Shown: positions 16,013 to 24,912 of the stretch, in pieces
Layout: each line of letters starts with the position of its first letter
Numbering within the stretch: the stretch's first letter is position 1
Source: Natronococcus sp. CG52
Lineage (GTDB): Archaea; Halobacteriota; Halobacteria; Halobacteriales; Natrialbaceae
Direction: 5' to 3'
Length of the DNA stretch: 64,000 nucleotides
NCBI RefSeq assembly: GCF_023913515.1
Contig: NZ_CP099391.1
Location: forward strand, 3,286,001 to 3,350,000
Translations under genes and position numbers: made by a program
Notes under the pieces: generated by a model
The model's database searches: none
Told to the model about the DNA's origin: nothing
Seen by the model: only the letters and a program-made list of their open reading frames with translations

Positions 16013-17275
16013 TTATTCGTTGACCTCGAGGACCTTGCCAGCTGCGATGGTCTGACCCATGTCGCGGATGGCGAAGCTCCCGAGTTCGGGGATCTTGCTG
16101 GACGGTTCGATGCTGAGGGGCTTCTGAGGTCGGATGGTGACCACAGCAGCGTCACCCGACTGGATGAAGTCGGGGTTCTCCTCCGCGACCTCGCCGCTTG
16201 CGGGGTCCATCTTTTTGTCGATGGATTCGATCGTACACGCGACCTGTGCCGTGTGGGCGTGGAAGACCGGCGTGTATCCGGCGGTGATGACCGAGGGGTG
16301 CTGCATGACGACGATCTGCGCCTGGAACGTCTCGGCGACGCTTGGCGGGTCGTCCGCAGGACCACAGACGTCACCACGGCGGATGTCGTCCTTACCGATG
16401 CCGCGGACGTTGAATCCGACGTTGTCACCTGGTTCGGCCTTGGGCACCTCTTCGTGGTGCATCTCGATCGTCTTCACTTCGCCGCCCACGTCGCTGGGCT
16501 GGAAGGAGACGTTGTCGCCGATGTTCATGATACCGGTCTCGATACGTCCGACTGGGACGGTACCGATGCCGGAGATCGTGTAAACGTCCTGAATCGGGAG
16601 TCGGAGCGGTGCGTCCGTCGGCGGCTCCGGCTCCGGCAGGGCGTTCAGGGCATCGAGCAGGGTTTCGCCGTCGTACCACGACGTGTTGTCGGAGGCCTCG
16701 GCGATGTTGTCGCCCTCGAAGGCCGAGATCGGGATGAACGAGGCGTCGTCGGTCTGGAACTGAACCTGCTTGAGCAGCTGGTTGACTTCCTCGACGACCT
16801 CGTCGAAGGTGTCCTGCTTGTAGTCGACGACGTCCATCTTGTTGATGCCGATGATGAGTTCGTCGATACCCAGCGTGCGGGCCAGGAAGACGTGCTCCTG
16901 GGTCTGGGGTGCGACGCCGTCGTCAGCGGCGACGACGAGGACGGCGTTGTCGGCCTGGCTCGCGCCAGTGATCATGTTCTTGACGAAGTCGCGGTGACCA
17001 GGACAGTCGACGATAGTAAACTCGTACTCGTCGGTCGAGAACTCCTGGTGGGCGATGTCGATGGTGACACCGCGTTCGCGCTCCTCGGCGAGGTTGTCCA
17101 TGACGTAGGCGAACTCGAAGCCGCCTTTGCCCTTCTCTTCGGCTTCCTCGCGGTGCTGTTCGATGACGTGCTCCGGCACGCTCCCCGTCTCGTAGAGGAG
17201 GCGTCCCACGAGCGTGCTCTTCCCGTGGTCAACGTGGCCGATGATGGCCAGGTTCTGGTGTCGTTTGTCGCTCAT
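16013..17275 (-). CDS. tuf: Translation elongation factor EF-1 alpha
   Basis: 420-aa GTPase that delivers aminoacyl-tRNA to the ribosome. G motifs: G1 GHVDHGKST at about 13-21, G2 around [13 protein letters not shown]3 DCPGHRDF, G4 NKMD, with domains 2 and 3 complete to the ...[10 protein letters not shown] end. The start is [18 protein letters not shown]. It is co-directional with rpsJ immediately downstream. Confidence 0.98.
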   Translation of the reverse strand: MSDKRHQNLAIIGHVDHGKSTLVGRLLYETGSVPEHVIEQHREEAEEKGKGGFEFAYVMDNLAEERERGVTIDIAHQEFSTDEYEFTIVDCPGHRDFVKNMITGASQADNAVLVVAADDGVAPQTQEHVFLARTLGIDELIIGINKMDVVDYKQDTFDEVVEEVNQLLKQVQFQTDDASFIPISAFEGDNIAEASDNTSWYDGETLLDALNALPEPEPPTDAPLRLPIQDVYTISGIGTVPVGRIETGIMNIGDNVSFQPSDVGGEVKTIEMHHEEVPKAEPGDNVGFNVRGIGKDDIRRGDVCGPADDPPSVAETFQAQIVVMQHPSVITAGYTPVFHAHTAQVACTIESIDKKMDPASGEVAEENPDFIQSGDAAVVTIRPQKPLSIEPSSKIPELGSFAIRDMGQTIAAGKVLEVNE

Positions 17276-17300
17276 TGTTGTAGCTCACGCGCAAAGGCGC

Positions 17301-17335
17301 TTATATCGGTATCTTTTGCCCGTTGCAGTTAAAAC
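17301..17335 (-). promoter_or_regulatory. Promoter region of tuf-rpsJ
   Basis: Two TATA-like words are read leftwards: GATATAAG at about 17300-17307 (26 nt before the ATG, leaderless) and TTTTAACT at about 17326-17333 (leader near 28 nt with a GCGCCTTTGCGC hairpin). Sequence alone does not decide between them. Confidence 0.4.
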
Positions 17336-17495
17336 CATTTCGAAAGCGTATTCGATCGATCCCGACGCCTGCTTGCGGTTTGTGTCTGATGCACACGATT
17401 TCAGCTCCGGACGGACGCAGTTCCCGAGCGGAATCGCCGACGGCAGTTCTTACCAGTACCTCGAGCGACGGTTCCGAAGAACGAGCGAGTCGAGG

Positions 17496-17622
17496 CTATA
17501 GCAACAACTGAAACGATTTACACACCGATCGCACGACGGGAGCGCGGGTCGGAGCGAGCGAAGCAAGCGAGAACCGCGGACAGTGCGATCGGGTGTGCAG
17601 TGACTTTCAGTGGCTACTATAG
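17496..17622 (+). repeat. Inverted-repeat element family A, copy 3 (core inverted)
   Basis: 127 bp from CTATAGCAACAACTGAAACG to GACTTTCAGTGGCTACTATAG; both ends carry CTATAG. The core CGACGGGAGCGCGGGTCGGA...AGCGAGAACCGCGGACAG is in the opposite orientation, relative to the ends, from copies 2, 4 and 5. It lies 17 nt beyond the homoserine dehydrogenase stop and upstream of the tuf promoter. Confidence 0.9.
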
Positions 17623-17639
17623 CACCGAACGAGATCGAA

Positions 17640-18587
17640 CTACCGTTCCGGGAGTCGTCCGACGTCGGACAGCACCGCCGTTGCCGTCTCCGGACCGCCC
17701 GCGCCGCGGCCGCTGTTGTGGAGGCTGCCGGCGTGTTTCGTCTCGATCTGGACGATGTTGCGCGTCCCCGTCACCGCGAGTGCGCCGTTTTCGGGAACGA
17801 GACGGGGACCGACGCGAATGCCCTCTCGAGACGCTTCGCCGATGAGCCGGATCGTGCGGCCGTCCTCGGCGGCGAGATCGAGCGCGCTACCGGGAATGTT
17901 CTGGATCCCCTCGACGGTCGCATCCTCGAGCGAGAAGCCGCCGTCGGCCAGCACGTTCGCGAGGATGACGAACTTGAGCGCGGCGTCGGTGCCGTCGACG
18001 TCGAACGTCGGGTCGGCCTCCGCGACGCCGAGATCCTGGGCTTCGGCGAGGACGTGTTCGTAGTCGAGTCCCTCGGCGGCCATCCGCGTGAGGATGAAGT
18101 TCGCGGTCCCGTTGAGGACGCCCCGAACCGCGGTGACCGCCTGCGGCGTCGAGTCCTCGACGGTCGAGAGCACGGGAATCGCGCCGCCGACGGTCGCCTC
18201 GAACCGGATCGAACCCTCGCTCTCGGCCTCGAGTGCTCGCAGTTCCTCGTAGCGCTCGGCGACCGGCCCCTTGTTCGCCAGCACGACGTGGTGGTCGGTC
18301 TCGAGTGCGCGTTTCACGTGCGTAAAGCCCGGTTCGGCGTCGCCGAGCGTCGTCGGCGTCGCCTCCACGAGGACGTCGTAGGCGGTCTCGAAGACCGCTG
18401 CGGGGTCGTCCGGACCGAGGGGATCGCCGCCGAGTTTGCGCTCGAGCGCCCGATCGACGTCGATGCCGTCGGGATCGATCGCGGCGTCGCTCGAGTCGGC
18501 CAGCGCGACGACGTCGTGGCCGTACTCGCCGGCGAGGTCGGCGACCGAGCGTCCGACGTCACCGGCACCGAGGATCGCGAGACGCAT
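17640..18587 (-). CDS. hom: Homoserine dehydrogenase
   Basis: Reduces aspartate semialdehyde to homoserine on the way to threonine and methionine. 315 aa: Rossmann GAGDVGRSVADLA at 7-19, ATPTTLGDAEPGFTH, VVLANKGPVA, then the catalytic domain with GVLNGTANFILTRM, and EADPTFDVDGTDAALKFVILAN. There is no ACT domain inside the protein. That role is probably filled by the gene directly upstream, whose stop overlaps this start by one nucleotide (TGATG). Confidence 0.95.
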   Translation of the reverse strand: MRLAILGAGDVGRSVADLAGEYGHDVVALADSSDAAIDPDGIDVDRALERKLGGDPLGPDDPAAVFETAYDVLVEATPTTLGDAEPGFTHVKRALETDHHVVLANKGPVAERYEELRALEAESEGSIRFEATVGGAIPVLSTVEDSTPQAVTAVRGVLNGTANFILTRMAAEGLDYEHVLAEAQDLGVAEADPTFDVDGTDAALKFVILANVLADGGFSLEDATVEGIQNIPGSALDLAAEDGRTIRLIGEASREGIRVGPRLVPENGALAVTGTRNIVQIETKHAGSLHNSGRGAGGPETATAVLSDVGRLPER

Positions 18588-19141
18588 CAGGCGTCACCTC
18601 CGACCAGCGGTTCGACGACGGTGAGATCCTTGTCCGCACCGATCGATCGGACGACCTCGAACACCTGGTCGGACCGTCCGGAGTCGATCGCGAGGCGAAT
18701 CCGGGCACTCGAGGTGGCGTCGGTGCCGTCGGGCGCGGCGAGCGAGAGATCCTGGACGACTGCGTCGGCCTCGTCCTCGATCCGCGAGAGCGTCCCCGAG
18801 AGATCGTTCTCGACGATGTGTCCGACCAGCACGACGCTCAACTCCTCGCCGTAGTGCTCGGCGCCGGCCTGGATGACGTTGACGCCGGCCTCGCGGAGCC
18901 CCTCGACGATCTCGTCGAACCGCTCCGGCGGGCTCTCGAGGTCGACCTCGACCGGAATGTGGCCGCGGGGTGTGATGTTGCCGCGTTCGTGGTGAATACT
19001 CAGGAGGTTGCCCCCGTTGTCCGCGACGGGCGCAAGCGCGCGAAGTAACTCTCCGGGTTCGTCGACGAGTTCGAGCCGGACGGTGTAGGCACGAACGCCG
19101 CCGTCCGTTTCGGCTTCGTCCTCGGCGGACTCGTCAGCCAT
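18587..19141 (-). CDS. ACT-domain regulatory protein paired with hom
   Basis: 184 aa from MADESAEDEAETDG. The N-terminal half is an ACT domain: YTVRLELVDEPGELLRALAP and NLLSIHHERGNITPRGHIPV. The C-terminal half ends VEPLVGGDA and may be a second, diverged ACT-like unit. It shares TGATG with hom, so it is co-translated and probably confers amino-acid feedback on homoserine dehydrogenase, which itself lacks an ACT domain. An upstream in-frame ATG at 19168 would add nine residues. Confidence 0.88.
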   Translation of the reverse strand: MADESAEDEAETDGGVRAYTVRLELVDEPGELLRALAPVADNGGNLLSIHHERGNITPRGHIPVEVDLESPPERFDEIVEGLREAGVNVIQAGAEHYGEELSVVLVGHIVENDLSGTLSRIEDEADAVVQDLSLAAPDGTDATSSARIRLAIDSGRSDQVFEVVRSIGADKDLTVVEPLVGGDA

Positions 19142-19300
19142 CGACACCACCTGCTTGCGGGCGTCCACGCGTCATTATGATCTAGGACTCCGTATCGTGC
19201 GGGTAAAAGGATATAGGAGGTATCAAAACTCTCCGACCGTGCCAACAGTGGGCATATTGGCGTTCCGCTGAGGCGCCCGAACGGGGTACCGGGAACGGTC

Positions 19301-19663
19301 TCAGAGGTGATCTTCTCCGGGATTCGACGACCCCCAGTCACCGCGGCCTCCTTCGGTGCGGTCGACTCCCATGATCGATTCCGCCTGGTCGGGCCCGCCG
19401 AGGCTCTCGCGGGCGTCCGGGACGCGAATGGTGATGTCGTCGATCTCGGGCCACTGGATGAGTTCGGCCTCGATATTTCCCGTCGTCACGTCGCTGACCG
19501 AACATCCCTTGCAGCCGCCGCCGAGTTCGATGATGACCTCGCCGTCGTCCGGATCCGCCTTCCGGACGGCGCTGGTCCCCCCGTGCATCTGGATGATCGG
19601 CATCTCGCGCGTGAGCCACGCCTCGACTCGTTCCTTGAGCGGCGCGTCCTCGGAGTCAGTCAT
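19301..19663 (-). CDS. NifU-like Fe-S cluster carrier
   Basis: 120 aa. The NifU C-terminal domain is clear: LTREMPIIQMHGGTSAVRKA, then GEVIIELGGGCKGCSVSDVT with the CxxC (Cys51, Cys54) that holds a transferable cluster, and WPEIDDITIRVPD. A poorly conserved tail follows. It is expected in the cytoplasm as a scaffold or carrier. It is transcribed singly, in the same direction as the neighbouring leftward genes. Confidence 0.9.
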   Translation of the reverse strand: MTDSEDAPLKERVEAWLTREMPIIQMHGGTSAVRKADPDDGEVIIELGGGCKGCSVSDVTTGNIEAELIQWPEIDDITIRVPDARESLGGPDQAESIMGVDRTEGGRGDWGSSNPGEDHL

Positions 19664-19713
19664 TGGTCGCGATAGGGACTCGAGCGGTGAATAGGTTCGG
19701 TTTGACGACCCGG

Positions 19714-21165
19714 TTACCGCCGGCCGCGACGCCGGCGCAGCCACTCGAGTGCGACCGCCCCGCCGGCAGCGCCGACGGCACCGGTCGCGGTGAATCCCGG
19801 AATGGAATCGGCGCCCGCGTCCGTCTCCGCGTCGTCGGACCCGCTGCCGGCGGTTCCGTTCTCGCCGGCGTCGTCGGTGCCGGTTCCGCGTTCCTCGGGA
19901 TCGGTCAGCGACGGCGGATTCGCCTGCTCGCCGGCCTCGATCGGGAAGGTGTACAGCGCGCCCTCGAGGTCCGTGTTCGGGACCATCTCCGTACTGCTCG
20001 CGACGAACGTTTCGCCGGGTTCGGCGACGCGTGCGGTCCAGAAGGCCGCTTCGTCGGGATCGCGCCACGCGGCCAGTTCTTCGGGATCGGCCGGATCGCT
20101 CACGTCGTGGATCTTCACGCCGCCCTGGTACCACGACGAGTAGAGCCGTCCGTTCCGAATCTCGAAGTTGTGCACCGTCGTCCACAGTCCGCCGTCGTAC
20201 GTCTCGTCCGCCGCTGCGGGTGCGTCGATCGACGACTGGAACGCCGGCTCCGCGGGGTCGCTCACGTCGTAGAGGTCGAGCCCGCCCGGCTCGTCAGGTC
20301 CGCCGCCGTCGATCGCCCACGCCTCCCGGCCGACCGCCAGCAGGTCGCCGGTGTCGTCGACCGCCGAATAGTGGTCGTTGCCCGGCAGCCCGAGCTGGGC
20401 CGCCTCGTCCTCGAGTTCGCGCTGCTCCTCGAGGTCCGTTTCGCTCACGTGCGAGACGTACTCGGGATCGGCGGGATCGCTCACGTCGATCAGGTAGGTC
20501 CCGGGATTCCAGTGGGCGACGTAGGCGATTCCGTCCTGCACGTAGACGTCGTGGTTGTATCGGGCGCGCCAGAAGACGTCGCTCCAGCCGGGTTCGCGCT
20601 CGAGCAGCGACCAGCGACCGACCTCCTCGACGCCGTCGCCGACGTCGAAGATCACGAGCGGGTTCTCGTCCTCGTCGTTCGCGACGACGAACAGCAGATC
20701 CTCCTCGAGGTAACAGTTGTGGATGTGATACCCCGTCTCGTAGGGGTCGGTTACCGGTTCGGGAGCGGCCGGCTCGCTCACGTCGTAAACGACGAAGCCG
20801 TGAAAGACGTCCTCGGAAGTCCGGTGGGCCGGGCCGACGACCGCCAGCCGATCGCCGTCGACTTTCACGTCGAGGATCTCGGTCAGGGGGCGGTCGTCGG
20901 CCTCGAGTTCCCGCTCCTCGGCGAGGATCGTCGGGTCGGCGGGGTCGCTGACGTCGACGGTCGCGAACCCGTCGGCGACGGCGAGGTAGGCGACGTCACC
21001 GGCGTCCCCGACGACGGCTTCGGTGGCCCCGTCGACGGAAACGCGACCGAGCGGTTCGTAGGTGTCCTGCCGTGTGAGCGCAGCGGTCGACGCGGCACTC
21101 GATCCCGCGATCGTCAGGGCCGTTCCGGTCGCGACGCCCGCTCGAAGGAGGGTTCTCCGGCGCAT
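19714..21165 (-). CDS. LVIVD-repeat beta-propeller, Tat-exported, C-terminally anchored
   Basis: 483 aa. The Tat signal MRRRTLLRAGVATGTALTIA is followed by many LVIVD-type units, visible as repeated VDVSDPADPTIL, YDVSEPAAPEPV, IDVSDPADPEYV and HDVSDPADPEEL, spaced about 45-65 residues apart. A Thr/Asp/Gly-rich linker leads to the end IPGFTATGAVGAAGGAVALE and an Arg-rich tail, matching a haloarchaeal PGF-type sorting and anchoring signal. It is a cell-surface propeller of unknown ligand. Confidence 0.88.
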   Translation of the reverse strand: MRRRTLLRAGVATGTALTIAGSSAASTAALTRQDTYEPLGRVSVDGATEAVVGDAGDVAYLAVADGFATVDVSDPADPTILAEERELEADDRPLTEILDVKVDGDRLAVVGPAHRTSEDVFHGFVVYDVSEPAAPEPVTDPYETGYHIHNCYLEEDLLFVVANDEDENPLVIFDVGDGVEEVGRWSLLEREPGWSDVFWRARYNHDVYVQDGIAYVAHWNPGTYLIDVSDPADPEYVSHVSETDLEEQRELEDEAAQLGLPGNDHYSAVDDTGDLLAVGREAWAIDGGGPDEPGGLDLYDVSDPAEPAFQSSIDAPAAADETYDGGLWTTVHNFEIRNGRLYSSWYQGGVKIHDVSDPADPEELAAWRDPDEAAFWTARVAEPGETFVASSTEMVPNTDLEGALYTFPIEAGEQANPPSLTDPEERGTGTDDAGENGTAGSGSDDAETDAGADSIPGFTATGAVGAAGGAVALEWLRRRRGRR

Positions 21166-21223
21166 AGTTGTTCCAGGGAACGGGAAAGTAAATAACGTGG
21201 GTCGACCGCGGGGTCGAGCGGCG

Positions 21224-22201
21224 TCAGCTTCGCATCCGCTTTCTGTCGCCCGTCCCCTCGGTCAGGGCGCTCGCGATCGCACCCTCGAGGACGACGTCGT
21301 CGCCGTGGTCGGTGACGTGGAACTCGGGGACGTTGTTCAACAGCATCTCGGAGACGCGCTCGCGGATCGGATCGACGACCAGTTCCTCGTTGTGGAGGGC
21401 GACGGCGCCGCCGAAGGAGACGACGATCGGCGCGAACGACTGGACGATGTTGGTGACGCCGATCGCGTTCCAGTGGGCGAGCTGGTCGATCACGTAGTCG
21501 GCCAGTTCGTCCTCGCCGGCCATCTCGAAGACGTCTTTCGCGGTGAACTCGGGGCCCTCGAGCGGGAGGTCCGTCGAAATGGTCGGGTCATCATCGTTGA
21601 GCAGTCGGGCGAAGTCGGGAATAGCGTTGCCCGAGCAGTAGGCCTCCCAGTGGCCGTCGTGGCCGCAGCCGCAGGTCAGCCGTTCGTGCGGATCGATGAC
21701 GCAGTGACCGACCTCGCCGGCGTTGCCGTCCCAGCCGGCGAGGATCTCGCCGTCGCAGCAGACGCCGGCGCCGATCCCGGAGGAGATAGTGATGTAGACC
21801 ATATCGTCGGGGTTGCGCGACGCGTGGAACCGCTCGCCGATGACCCCCGCAGCGGTGTCGTTGTGGAGATGGACCTCGTCGCTATCGACGAGTTTCTCGA
21901 TGGGGCCCGTCAGCGGAATCCGGTCGATCGAGTCGGGAAGGTTCGCCGGGTCGATCACTGCCCCCTCCGCGAGGTCGAACGGTCCGATCGAACCGATTCC
22001 TACGGAGACGATCTCTTTCGGAGCGATACCAGCGTCACCGCACGCCTCACGGAGCGTGCGAAGAACGCCCTCGGTCACGTCGATTCCGGTGGGACCTCGG
22101 GGTGTCCCGTTGCGGCTGACCCCGATCGTCGTTCCGTCGTCCTCGGCGACGGCCGCCCGGACGTTCGTCGCGCCGAGATCGACGCCCGCGTAGTACACCA
22201 T
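21224..22201 (-). CDS. ROK-family sugar kinase (glucokinase-like)
   Basis: 325 aa from MVYYAGVDLGATNVRAAVAE. ATP-binding phosphate loop DLGATN, the second phosphate motif SSGIGAGV, EVGHCVIDP, and the ROK zinc site TCGCGHDGHWEAYCSG are all present. It probably phosphorylates glucose or a related hexose. The start at 22201 is preferred to the 16-residue upstream extension because the fold begins at the first beta strand. It stands alone between the LVIVD protein and a divergent hypothetical gene. Confidence 0.92.
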   Translation of the reverse strand: MVYYAGVDLGATNVRAAVAEDDGTTIGVSRNGTPRGPTGIDVTEGVLRTLREACGDAGIAPKEIVSVGIGSIGPFDLAEGAVIDPANLPDSIDRIPLTGPIEKLVDSDEVHLHNDTAAGVIGERFHASRNPDDMVYITISSGIGAGVCCDGEILAGWDGNAGEVGHCVIDPHERLTCGCGHDGHWEAYCSGNAIPDFARLLNDDDPTISTDLPLEGPEFTAKDVFEMAGEDELADYVIDQLAHWNAIGVTNIVQSFAPIVVSFGGAVALHNEELVVDPIRERVSEMLLNNVPEFHVTDHGDDVVLEGAIASALTEGTGDRKRMRS

Positions 22202-22324
22202 GCTATCAGAGAGAGTGCCGTCGTCGTACTTAACTACCGGTATCTTCACTCGATTGGGAGTAGTTACCGCAACGCAGCCGCTGCGAGCGACACAGGTATG
22301 TCACTTACTAACATAGGTTCCCGT

Positions 22325-22774
22325 ATGGCTACCGACCAGCACGGGACCGAGACAGAACCGGGGGCCGCGCTCACCGAGGCGGAACTCGAGGCGCTTCACG
22401 AGGTCGAACTCGGACTCGAGTGGCTCCAGCGCGCACAGGGCAATCTCCTCGAGTTCCATCACGCGACGGGCCACGGGATGGACCACCTCTACGAGGCCGA
22501 AGCGCTGCTCTACGACACCGGCCACGAGGCGCTGGCGGATGCGATTCGGACGGAGCTACTGCCCTACGGCGTCGTCGACGGCGATCGATGGTCCTACGAC
22601 GTCCTCGAGAACTTCCAGGAAACGCTGCTGGCCGAGACGGTGCGCTTCGAGCGCCGCGCTCGCCGCGAACTGGCGGACGGACACCGTCACGTCCGCGAAC
22701 GACGGCAGGAACGAACGTGGAAGGAACAGGCGGAACGCTCCCGGCGAAGCAGTGACGAGGATAGTACCAACTAA
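22325..22774 (+). CDS. Conserved haloarchaeal alpha-helical protein
   Basis: 149 aa, charged and helical throughout (LTEAELEALHEVELGLEWLQ; FHHATGHGMDHLYEAEALLY). His-rich HHATGHGMDH could bind metal. No family is named with confidence. The last codons, GAT AGT ACC AAC TAA, are formed by the left end of repeat element A copy 4, so the present C-terminus is set by that element. Confidence 0.75.
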   Translation: MATDQHGTETEPGAALTEAELEALHEVELGLEWLQRAQGNLLEFHHATGHGMDHLYEAEALLYDTGHEALADAIRTELLPYGVVDGDRWSYDVLENFQETLLAETVRFERRARRELADGHRHVRERRQERTWKEQAERSRRSSDEDSTN

Positions 22775-22881
22775 AACGGTTTCCACACCGATCGTACGGA
22801 CCGCGGTTCTCGCCCGTCGGACTCCGACCCGCGCACCCGTCGTGCGATCGGGCGTGCGCTGACTTTCGGCGGCTACGATAG
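22761..22881 (+). repeat. Inverted-repeat element family A, copy 4
   Basis: 121 bp from ATAGTACCAACTAAAACGG to GACTTTCGGCGGCTACGATAG. It supplies the stop of the gene on its left and abuts the TAG stop of the Usp gene on its right (22882). The core GACCGCGGTTCTCGCCCGTC has the same orientation as copy 2. It lies between convergent genes. Confidence 0.88.
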
Positions 22882-23337
22882 CTACTCCCCGCTCCGGACG
22901 AACGTCACCGGGCAGGGCGAGGAGAGCAGGACCTCCTGTGCGGTCGAACCGAAGACCGCCTTTCCGGTCGGCGAGCGACGGCGACCGCCGACGACGACCC
23001 GATCGGCGGCGACCCCGGTTGCGAGATCGACGATCGTCGGCCCGTGGTCGCCGATCGCGCCGCGAACGTCGTACTCGATTCCCTCCTCGTCGAGTTCGCT
23101 CCGGAGGTCCCGGATCGTCGAGTGGCGAGACGCGACCTCGTCGGGGCGGATCTGGTCGCTGTCGGCGTCCATGTCGAGGTTCCCGAGCACTTCGTTGTAC
23201 TCGTCTTCGGTGAAGACGTGAGCGAGAACGACCGTCGCGTCGGACGGTTTGGCCACCTCGAGGACCGTTTCGGCGAGTTTGTCGGTACGGTCGGCGTCGC
23301 CGGGCCCGACGGCGAGCAGGATCGTCTTGAGAGTCAT
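22882..23337 (-). CDS. Universal stress protein, UspA family
   Basis: 151 aa. The N-terminal strand TLKTILLAVGPGD and the ATP-binding signature VVGGRRRSPTGKAVFGSTAQ (G2xG9GS pattern) followed by VLLSSPCPVTFV mark an ATP-binding Usp. It is a soluble dimer expected to respond to stress; no partner is visible. Its stop codon touches repeat element A copy 4. Confidence 0.93.
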   Translation of the reverse strand: MTLKTILLAVGPGDADRTDKLAETVLEVAKPSDATVVLAHVFTEDEYNEVLGNLDMDADSDQIRPDEVASRHSTIRDLRSELDEEGIEYDVRGAIGDHGPTIVDLATGVAADRVVVGGRRRSPTGKAVFGSTAQEVLLSSPCPVTFVRSGE

Positions 23338-23443
23338 ATACTCACTATGTGTAGCGATCTACTTAAACGTCGGACTTTCTCGAAACGGAATGTCAGGGGG
23401 GTGAGAATCCGCTCGGTCGCCGCTCAGGGCGGCCGGTTCTACC

Positions 23444-23474
23444 CCGAAACCGATTCCGTTGAGTTCGGTTTCGG
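23444..23474. promoter_or_regulatory. Perfect 10-bp inverted repeat upstream of the SDR promoter
   Basis: CCGAAACCGA (23444-23453) and TCGGTTTCGG (23465-23474) pair exactly around an 11-nt spacer. The TATA-like CTACTATACC follows at 23478-23487, about 30 nt before the SDR ATG. The position suggests a transcription factor operator next to the BRE. Confidence 0.5.
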
Positions 23475-23513
23475 TGCCTACTATACCCTTCCGCGGCGTC
23501 GTCGAGTCCAGGA

Positions 23514-24254
23514 ATGAACGAACTCGACCTCTCGAACCGAACCGTGCTCGTCACGGGCAGCGCCAGGGGTGTCGGCCGCGAACTCCTGCTCGCGACCGCC
23601 GACTGCGGAGCGAGCGCGGCCGTCCACTACCACACCAGCGCGGACGCCGCCCGCGACGTCGCCGACGAAGCGCGCGAGCGCGGCGCGGCGGACGTGATGA
23701 CCGTCCAGGGCGACGTCACCGATCCGGAGAGCGTCGACGGCGTCTTCGCGGCCGTCGAGGCCGAACTCGGCTCCGTCGACGTCCTCGTGAACAACGTCGG
23801 CGACTTCGCGCCCGATCACTGGGCCGAGATCGAGTTCGAGACCTGGAATCGGGTGCTCGAGACCAACCTCAACGGCACCTACCTCTGTTCGAAACGCGCC
23901 CTGCCGGCGATGCGCGAGGGGGAGTTCGGCCGGATCGTCAACGTCGGCTACGCCTCGAGCGAGAAGGGGCTGGTGAACCCGACGAACTTCCCGTACTTCG
24001 TGGCGAAAGCGGGCGTACTCATGTTCACGCGGATGCTCGCGGCCGACACGCGGGACGACGGGATCACGGTCAACGCCATCTCGCCGTACGTCGTCGAGAA
24101 CTCCGACGAGTTCCCCGAGGAACTCCCCCGGGATCGACCTGCCTCGTTCGAGGACCTGATCAATCCGCTGCTGTTCTTCCTCGATCCCGACAGCGGGTAC
24201 GTCAGCGGGGAGAACGTGGAGGTCGACGGCGGGTGGTTGCCCGAGACGGTGTGA
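23514..24254 (+). CDS. Short-chain dehydrogenase/reductase (FabG-like)
   Basis: 246-aa NAD(P)-dependent oxidoreductase. Cofactor motif TGSARGVGRE at 14-23; NNVG at 93-96; catalytic Ser148 or Ser149 with Tyr161 and Lys165 in YFVAKAG; C-terminal VSGENVEVDGGWLPE. The YFVAK spacing matches classical SDRs. Resemblance is to 3-oxoacyl reductases, but the substrate is not predictable. A likely leaderless promoter with an inverted repeat lies upstream. Its last 44 coding bases are duplicated 185 bp downstream. Confidence 0.92.
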   Translation: MNELDLSNRTVLVTGSARGVGRELLLATADCGASAAVHYHTSADAARDVADEARERGAADVMTVQGDVTDPESVDGVFAAVEAELGSVDVLVNNVGDFAPDHWAEIEFETWNRVLETNLNGTYLCSKRALPAMREGEFGRIVNVGYASSEKGLVNPTNFPYFVAKAGVLMFTRMLAADTRDDGITVNAISPYVVENSDEFPEELPRDRPASFEDLINPLLFFLDPDSGYVSGENVEVDGGWLPETV

Positions 24255-24453
24255 GCCGGTACGAGCGGTCGGACCGCGGCGCGTCGCGCCGCGGGATGTT
24301 TTTGGTCCAGATTTTTCCGAGGAGCGGGTCTCGAGCGGTGCGCGGCGCTTGCGCCGAGCGAGCGAGAGGCCTCGACGAAGTAAAAAGGTGGGTGCAGAAC
24401 GTGGAGGTCGACGGCGGGTGGTTGCCCGAGACGGTGTGAGCCGGTACGAGCGG
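24211..24453 (+). repeat. Direct repeat of the SDR 3' end
   Basis: Bases 24211-24268 recur without mismatch at 24396-24453, and the match continues with one mismatch to 24277/24462. The first copy is the end of the SDR gene plus its stop; the second is the same stretch in non-coding DNA. The period is 185 bp. The spacer holds GC-rich hairpins and an AGTAAAAAGG stretch. Confidence 0.9.
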
Positions 24454-24555
24454 ACGGACCGCAACGGACCGTCTCGTGTTGCGCGGACTCGAGCGCGAGA
24501 TAACTCCGCGGACGAAAGGCATCACGAGTCGATTACAGCGGCGGGAACGGCGCGG

Positions 24556-24912
24556 TTATTCGGACGGGGCTGACAGCGCGAGCTCGAGGTAGGGGACCAG
24601 CGAGTCGGACTCGACCTGCAGCGACACCGTCTCGCGGTCGACATCGTACCGGAGGAGTCCGGCGTCGGTCAGGTGCGGAACGTGGGTGTGACAGAGACCG
24701 GTGAGAAGCCGTTCGTAGCGGTCCCGCGTCAGCTCTCCCTCCTCGATGGCGATGTATTCGGCGACGTCCCCGAGGGCGACCGCACCCGGTTTCTGGACGA
24801 GATACCGCAGCAGGTGCTGACGGCGTGAATGGGATAGCGCCTTGAACACGGTCGTCGGGGAAACTCCTTCGGAAGTACTACGAGCGTCGGGGTCGATTAC
24901 GTTGGACTTCAT
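24556..24912 (-). CDS. Haloarchaeal winged-helix transcription regulator (DUF7344 type)
   Basis: 118 aa. The ArsR-like winged helix is visible as TTVFKALSHSRRQHLLRYLV, LGDVAEYIA and HTHVPHLTDAGLLRYD, followed by a short beta strand pair and PYLELALSA. This arrangement is typical of haloarchaeal DUF7344 regulators. No sensor domain is attached. It is divergent from the small gene region on its right; its target is unknown. Confidence 0.8.
   Translation of the reverse strand: MKSNVIDPDARSTSEGVSPTTVFKALSHSRRQHLLRYLVQKPGAVALGDVAEYIAIEEGELTRDRYERLLTGLCHTHVPHLTDAGLLRYDVDRETVSLQVESDSLVPYLELALSAPSE

Noticed and set aside
24396-24453. The second SDR end as part of another SDR gene
   Set aside because: Upstream of it, no frame resembles an SDR; only the last ~14 codons are copied.
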